NCBI GenBank assembly: GCA_946122785.1
Contig: CAMGYJ010000011.1
Span: forward strand, 20,337,007 to 20,401,006
DNA from: Linum tenue
Lineage: Eukaryota; Streptophyta; Magnoliopsida; Malpighiales; Linaceae
DNA: 64,000 nt
Direction: 5' to 3'
Made by a program: the position numbers and the translations under genes. This document shows positions 58,024-64,000 of the stretch, in pieces. Under the pieces are notes generated by a model. The model saw only the letters and a program-made list of their open reading frames with translations, was not told the DNA's origin and made no database searches. Each line of letters begins with the position of its first letter. Position 1 is the stretch's first letter.

Positions 58024-59863
58024 AACCGTTTGCTTGTCCCCAAGCAAACCAAGTCAGGTACAAGGTAAGCTCACATATTTCAATCATACCAACATTGGGG
58101 ACAAATCATAGAGGCACAGAACACGCGAATCGTAATGGTTTTCAAACATCATCACATGAACAACTTCAACAGCAACTTGGACAACCACAATAGAGGACAT
58201 TCGAGTGCAGTAAAATCGGGTAAAGGAAGAGTCTCCCTTCTGTTCATCAACCAACATAGACTTGACTCAACCACTCACTCAAGACAGTCACCTCATGCAC
58301 AAAACTCAAGATATCAGAATATGAGAGAATGAATCGCTCACTCTCGACCAGCGGGGTTAGGACAATTTGATGCGAAAAATGCGCATGCTTATTCTCTCAA
58401 TCCCTAACGTCTCTTCACCATGAAGGCAGCCTCTAAATGTCAGAGTTCACACATGGGGTGTCACCACTAACTAATCCGGAGGTCTTAGACACAGGTTCAG
58501 ATGACTGGTTAGGGTCTTGGACATGGGGAAAAGGCCGTTTAGGTGGTGGAAATATTCATAGCACAAGGTTCCACATTTCCCAACCCAACACAATCACAGT
58601 CAATCAAACCACTTACTTTCTTTCTGCCATTCTACATTACTCACATTCTTTAGAGCACAAGAGCGAAGGAGGTCATATAAATGTTAGCATTTCCAAGCCA
58701 CACTGCTAAGAAACACTACTCAATGGGCACTATTCAGATTTGTGGTGGTGGCTCTCTTTTGATTTCATTCATTTTTCTTTTCCTTTTTTTTTTCATTTCT
58801 TGAGAGAACCACCACCTATGCACATTTTTCAGACACATGCCCAACTTTTTAAGAACTACCTCCAACTCTCACATCTTATTCAGCAGAAACAACAGAGAAC
58901 ATGTAAAACCACTCTATGGAACCTTCTAAGAGATGCAAAAGGGTGATTTTCCATTGTAGACCGAAAGAAAGAAAAGTACACGGCTCAAAGGGGCTGACTA
59001 GGGGGTATGACACACCAGGACAGTCAATTTGGTCGTGGGCTAGTCCTATGCCTCCATCATCTTAGCTAGCGACAACGTGAATGCTACACATCATGGAAGA
59101 GGGAACTATCACATAAGAAAGAAACGAGTAGGCTCAAATCTTACATGCTACCTATATGCTCTGTCTCTCATTCTGATTCCCTGAACTAGATGCATAAATG
59201 ACTGTCAAGAACAAGTGATCAATCTAAGTCACAGTTGGTAAGCAAACAGTTGAAAAACTGAACCCCTACACAATTCTACTGCACGTCTCAGTCATCATCA
59301 TAGGTTGTCCTAGTTACAATCAAGTTGTCATGCATTAATTCCAAAGCCATTCGATTCACCAATCAAATCACAGTGCCAATATGATCATGCAAACCTTAGT
59401 ACTTGTAGCCCTCAAATCTCGAGATTTGGACAGTGGACTAGGCTCCAAGCACACATAAACATATTCCAACCAATACAAAGCACCCCCCCCCTACACACAC
59501 ACTTAAGTTCGACATTGCCCTCAAGGAGCAGATGGAAAGATAAGGAGAACGATGTTACCGGAAGGAAAGACTTTCGGGGGACTGGAAGTGGACCAGTCAG
59601 CGGGGCTAGCATCCACAAAACACACTGGGTGATAGAAACCATAGTTCCAAGTGAACAAACCGAAAAACAAACGAAAGAAAAACAAACCTTGGTGGGGTTG
59701 CCTCCCCACAAGCGCTTCTTTACCGTCGTTTAGTTGGACGCCAGTAGGGTTGATACTCAGAGAGGTGAAGGAACAGGTGCCTCCAAGAGCGGATCCACAT
59801 CACTCTTGAGGTACAGCTTCATATGGTGACCATGCACACGACGGATGTGACCACCAACACTCG
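58024..59863 (-). other. Non-coding 3' internal region of the gypsy element
   Basis: No reading frame of note. The complement near 59700 has the AAGAAGCGCTTGTGGGGAGG stretch commonly seen after pol in Tat/Athila-type elements. A CT/T-rich tract is near 58760-58800. Confidence 0.6.
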
Positions 59864-62383
59864 TCAACTCGACCTGGCCATCCGGCAGGATGCAAGCGAG
59901 TGAATACTTGGATGGCCAAGGCGGTCGAGGCTCAGGAGGCGGGACCAGCTCATAGTGGTCTCCTGGTGAGAGACAGCATGTAAAGGCGATGAAGTAGGGA
60001 GAGTATTAGCAATGGAAAATTTTATTCGCTCCTCGCCATCCCTCAAGACTAAGGTCCCATCATGTACATCTATGAGAGCCTTGGTGGTGGCCAGGAAAGG
60101 CCGTCCCAGTATAAGGGGCACTTTTGTGTCCTCATTGATGTCCAAGACAACAAAATCCACAGGATAAAAGAATTTGCCAACCTTAACCAGAAGGTCTTCC
60201 ACTATGCCCCTAGGATGAACTATGGATCGGTCAGCTAATTGAAGACTCATCCTAGTTTCACTGGGTTCACCTAGGCCTAGTTTCTTGAACAATTTATATG
60301 GCATGACATTGATACTAGCACCTAGATCCGCCAAGGACCTCTGTACATGCAATTTACCTATAGAGCACGGAATAGTAAAACTAACTGGGTCCTTCTGCTT
60401 CGGCGGAAGCTTGTTCTGCAGAATGGCCAAGCACTCCTCACTGAGCTCCACCGTGGCCAGCTCGCTCAGCTTCTGCTTCTTTGAGAGAAGATCTTTCAGA
60501 AACTTCGCATACTTAGGCATTTGAGATAGTGCCTCCAGGAAGGGCACTTGGACATTCAGCTTCTTAAGCATGGACATGAAGTTCCTGAACTCTGCCTCTA
60601 GCCTGTCTTTGTGCAACCGAGTAGGGAAGGGGAGTTGAGGGATATACTCCTTCACTACTGGTTGCGACTTAGGAGCAGGCACCTCAACCTCCTTCTCCGC
60701 TTCTTCTTCAACCGCTGGAGATGCCGAGGCAGGTCTACCTCGCACTTGTCTGGCCAGGACAGGTGGGTCTGCAGTCTCTTTGCCGCTCCTTGTTGTGATG
60801 GCATTACAGTGGGCATTCGGGTCCTTCGGATTAGGAATGGTATGACCTGGGAAGGTACTTGGAGCCCTCTGCGCCACTGCTTAAGCCACACTCCCCAGCT
60901 GGGTTTGGATATCCTGCAAGACAGCATGTGTGTTCCTCTGGCCAGCTTCAAGAGCCAAAAATTTACCCGAGGCCTTTTCCATGAACTGCTCGATAGTATT
61001 GAATTTCTTAGCACTGGAACTGGCAAGAGAACCCACCAAGTCCCGCAGTTCAGCTATCGGATCATTCTACACTGGGGTTGCAGGGGCTGCATCTGGCTGC
61101 TGGAAGGGTCGCGGCTGTGGTTGAGCAGCATGCCCCTGCATGGGATGGTAGAGAGACTACTGCTGCTGCTAGAATCGCCCCTGTCTGGGCTAATATGGCG
61201 GCCTCTGAAAGCCTGGCGGTCCTTGGGAGGCTGGTGGTCTAGGATTTGCCCTAGCCCAGGAGAAGTTGGGATGCTGACACCACCCCTCGTTGTACGTGTT
61301 ACTGTAGGGTTCATTGCGCCTAGCATTATTGATGAAGTTCACCTGCTCCTGGGGTATAGTCGACTCCCTCGTCGCCTGGCAATCTTCCAAAGTGTGATGG
61401 GTGCTCTCACACCACTGGCAGTGTATCGCCTGCTATTGTCCTATACCTGCAATCATCCCAGATCGATCAATGGCTGAAACCAGTTTCGATACCTCCTGCA
61501 CCAAATCATATGACTGGGTGGCTACAGCATGCACACCCCGCCCTGGTGCTCGTCTCGATCTCCTCGCAGTCCCCCAATCATAGCCCTGCTCTGCCATCTC
61601 TTCAAAGAGTTGATTCAGCTGTGGCGGTGTTTTGGTGAGCATATTCCCGCCACAGACTGAGTCAATTAGTTTCTTGTCTTTCGGGAAGAGGGCATGGTAG
61701 AATGTGCCCACCTTGAAGGCGTCAGTAAAATCATGGTTGGGACACTTGAGGAAGAGACTGGTGTATCTCTCCCAAGCATCCTGGATGGTCTCATCTTCAT
61801 CCTGAACAAAGTGGGTAATTTGCTTCTGCATGTCCGTCGTCTTGGACGGGGGATGGTAGCGAGTGAGGAACTTGTCTGCCAGGTTGGCGAACGTGGTGAT
61901 CGATCCAGGGGGCCTGGTGTCCAGCCACTCCTTGGCCTGCCCCTCCAGAGTAAATGGGAAGTACCTCAGCTGGATGGCATCGGCTGGGACCCCATTTACC
62001 TTGATTCTATCAATGAGCTCGTGGAATCGCCTCAGATGTGATCGGGGGCACTCCCCCTCTTTGCCACGGAATACTACCGAGCCGCGCAACATAGTGATGA
62101 CTGAGGTGCTCACCTCAAAGTTGTTGGCTGGTACATGAGGGTGCTGAATGGGAGACCTCATGTCTGCGGCTCTAGCGGTCCAGTAGTACCCCATGGTTTG
62201 CTCCTCGGGAAGGACCACATCATGGTCCTGTGGGTCACCCATCTCTTCTTCATCGGCGATTTGCAGCTGTGCTAACGTCTCCTCCGCAGCCAGTCGCGCC
62301 TTTAGAGCTCGCTTGAAGTTCCTACAGGTCCGTTCAAGCTCCTGGTCTAATGGTAGTAATTCTCCCGACTGGCTATGGGTCAT
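59864..62383 (-). pseudogene. gag and protease of the gypsy element, interrupted by nonsense codons
   Basis: Gag is open for 316 residues (62383-61433), with a Retrotrans_gag-type segment around RYFPFTLEGQAKEWLDTRPP and FANLADKFLTRYHPP. In the same frame, but after a stop, comes a CCHC knuckle CQWCESTHHTLEDC near 61430. Further stops occur near 61190, 61170, 61070 and 60880. The last open part (60877-59864) holds a retropepsin-like core, LADLGASINVMPYKLFKKLG, where most aspartic proteases have DTG or DSG and this plant group has DLGAS. The final 40 residues (HPSIHSLASCRMARSS) do not belong to protease and probably derive from the region past integrase. Confidence 0.88.
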
Positions 62384-62503
62384 GCACTACCTGCACACAA
62401 CCAGCAAAAGCAACCCGTGAGGTCACACATGTGGAAGAGAGAAAATGTAGTAAAGAAAAAGCTAGAGTAACAAACTTTCACATTTCCCCAATAACCTAGA
62501 GGG

Positions 62504-62521
62504 TCCCCGGCAACGGCGCCA
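62504..62521 (-). other. Primer binding site for tRNA-Asp
   Basis: The complement reads TGGCGCCGTTGCCGGGGA, an 18-base match to the 3' end of plant tRNA-Asp as I know it. It lies six bases inside the 5' LTR. tRNA-Asp priming is typical of Athila/Tat-type gypsy elements. Confidence 0.9.
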
Positions 62522-62527
62522 AAAACT

Positions 62528-63918
62528 TGACACGCTAAAACACAACATCAAACTGCGACCAAGTGTAATCGCAGTTCGGAAATGCAGTAAAGTGGCAAGC
62601 TCTATTTGTCAACCCGGGGTCTAGATCTACTGCCTGCTCAGTGAATATCTATTATCTAGCCAACTAAGTCAAGTGATTGTTGATTTAAGTAAAAGCAGTA
62701 AGAAAACAGGAAATGGTTCGGTTATCTAAAGCAAAGGAAGAGTCACTCGGGAATGAGTCCCCCTAGCTTCTTAGTTAGGTCTCAATTGTAATTACCCTGG
62801 GTTGATTTACTGTTGATTAAACTGCGGAAGATCCGACAGTAGCTTGGAATCTCTTAAGCTGACCAAGCCCTCTCAGTACAACTACCCGGCAGACGACTAG
62901 TCTTCACTGGGATAGAAAGCTGAGGATATGAACGCAGAACTCCACTACTGGATTTGGATTCCAGTACAAAGCAGTAAATCGATTAACTCCCGTATAATCA
63001 ATCTACCACTACCGATTGATGAAGCTCTAACAACCTAATCAGATTTTATCTATATCAGGTTGCAGCAGAAATCAAGAAAAGATTATCAGACTTCAATTGA
63101 CTCAATGAATCATGCATCAATCGATTAAAATCAAACAATATAACAATCCCAAGTCATTACAATCAAGATCCCTAACACATGGAACTAGGGTTCTTCATGC
63201 CCAAGTGAGAGAAAGTTCTACTCCATAGAGAGAGAGGGGGAAACAGAATACAAAGCAGTCATACTCATAACAATGGGAAGAATCTGCTCTGGGATGATGA
63301 TCTTCACCCCAAGGGTGATCTCCAAGCTCGATTGATGAAACCTAGCTCCAAAATCACTCTTAGGGGGTGTTCTTCGTACTTTCTCTCTCTAGGGCTCTGT
63401 TTTTGCTCCAAAAAGTCGATTCTTTCTCCTTTGGCTTGAAATTGGGTTAAAACCCAGAAATTCTCAGCCACACGGCCGTGTGACTTTCCCAGCTGCCCGT
63501 GTGAGTGTGCAAAACGCGGCGTTTCGATTAAGTGGATTTGGGTTCGCTACACGGCCAAAACCACACGGCCGTGTGGATTTCCAGGATGCCTGTGTGAAAA
63601 TCACCGAGCCTCTACACGACCACGTGGGTTCCCTTATACAGCCAGTGTGGCCTGCCCGTGCAATTTGTTGTCACACGGCCAGGTCACACGACCGTGTGGG
63701 ATTTTAGGCATGCCCGTGTGGCTTCCTCAGCTTCTCGCCAAACGTCCGATCTTCGTCCAATCGACCCCGAACTCGTTCCCAAACCTTCATTCACGTACTA
63801 GGACCTGGAATATCACAAACAAGAACAACCTAGCGTGAAATCGGCCTAAAACACGAGAAATAAGACTCAAACGGTATAAGAATGGTGGACAAAAACATGT
63901 GTATATATCAAGTCATCA
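62528..63918 (-). repeat. 5' LTR (1391 bp)
   Basis: Partner of 56607-58008, about 11 bases shorter, with scattered substitutions (for example CAACATC versus CAACACC near the end). The palindrome cluster is at about 63470-63720. Transcription of the element would start here toward lower coordinates. Confidence 0.95.
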
Positions 63919-64000
63919 GTGGGTGAAACTAGTTATGAACTGTATCTCAACAGTTTCATATTTAATACTAGTTAATGGACACCAGACAGAAACTTTTCAA

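Larger units (their letters stand above)
56607..63918 (-). mobile_element. Ty3/gypsy LTR retrotransposon, non-autonomous, inserted in the LINE
   Basis: Two long LTRs flank about 4.5 kb. A perfect 5-base TSD GTGGG lies at 56602-56606 and 63919-63923. The element reads on the minus strand: primer site complementary to tRNA-Asp, gag, protease, then directly the region after pol, with no reverse transcriptase, RNase H or integrase. The words around 59700 (complement AAACGACGGTAAAGAAGCGC and GGGGAGGCAACC) are typical of the post-pol region of Tat/Athila-like elements, so pol was probably lost by deletion near 59900-60000. The LTRs are similar, with scattered differences, suggesting a moderately recent insertion. 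Confidence 0.93.
53738..64000 (+). mobile_element. Second L1-type LINE, degenerate, split by two later insertions and cut by the window end
   Basis: A charged ORF1-like tail (about 53815-54030) precedes ORF2. The reading frame is interrupted at 55782 by a hAT MITE and at 56607 by a gypsy element, and resumes at 63924. The LINE starts immediately right of the MULE TSD and lacks most of ORF1, so it is 5' truncated or its front lies elsewhere. It is related to the LINE at 15082-22295 but is a different subfamily and more decayed. Confidence 0.85.
54333..64000 (+). pseudogene. LINE ORF2 (endonuclease and reverse transcriptase), broken
   Basis: The endonuclease start LSYNCRGLGNTP is near 54333, then GGLLMMWKEDVQ, LYGWPEGKN and a decayed MGHFS (MGDFN in active copies). 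Linker RSRTDWLKEGD follows near 55275. RT blocks GADGM, LITLIPKKKKPETP and FRPISLC end at 55781. After the MITE come KVIYKIMFKVIANRL and VFVPGRR, then KLDISKVHDRVEWGF near 56520, with the first catalytic Asp kept. After the gypsy element, WVKLVMNC and LVNGHQTE appear at 63924-64000. Several stops and frame changes are present. Confidence 0.85.

Noticed and set aside
60611..61477. 288-codon plus-strand frame
   Set aside because: It is antisense to the gag/protease region of the gypsy element and shows no protein similarity.

Overview
The window is nuclear DNA of a flowering plant, most likely a eudicot. It is AT-rich and intron-containing, and it is packed with plant-type transposable elements: MULEs, hAT elements, plant L1 LINEs with RNase H, and a Ty3/gypsy element primed by tRNA-Asp. 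The species cannot be named from the sequence alone. All host-gene names below come from recognising the translated proteins; no database search was run.

Five host genes look intact: a LIFEGUARD/BAX-inhibitor-like membrane protein (9136-10490, +, four exons); a small ELOF1/Elf1-type elongation-factor paralogue (10815-11186, -); an F-box protein (29780-31021, +, one exon); a BSD-domain protein (41097-42428, -, one exon); and an MO25-like scaffold protein (45886-50550, -, eleven exons, every splice site readable). These are ordinary single genes with unrelated housekeeping or regulatory roles. They do not form an operon or cluster. Three broken host fragments are also present: a 5' piece of the F-box gene, one ATG3 exon with intron edges, and a possible kinase scrap.

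Everything else is a layered transposon landscape whose insertion order can be read from target-site duplications (TSDs). At 1-6062 lies the right part of a MULE carrying a decayed transposase (+) and a decayed plant-mobile-domain (PMD) gene (-), with a small foldback MULE inside it. At 7.1-8.9 kb and 25.9-27.4 kb are two members of an inverted-repeat family rich in the palindrome TACCATATGGTA; the second holds a 51-bp palindromic minisatellite. At 15.1-22.3 kb an L1 LINE (-) is inserted with a 13-bp TSD into a truncated copy of the F-box gene, and its own RNase H domain is split by a hAT element with an 8-bp TSD. From 23.3 to 29 kb there is a run of hAT and MULE MITEs, one nested in another. 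From 31 to 45.4 kb there are foldback elements, SINE-like pieces and another long-TIR element. At 51.1-53.7 kb an internally deleted MULE has perfect 9-bp TSDs and keeps two facing promoters. From 53.7 kb to the window end a second LINE (+) is split by a hAT MITE (8-bp TSD) and by a 7.3-kb gypsy element (5-bp TSD) that keeps gag and protease but has lost reverse transcriptase and integrase.

The most interesting observations are the MULE plus PMD-gene pairing with dense subterminal motif arrays, the palindromic 51-bp minisatellite, and the chain of events linking the F-box gene, its truncated copy, the LINE and the hAT.
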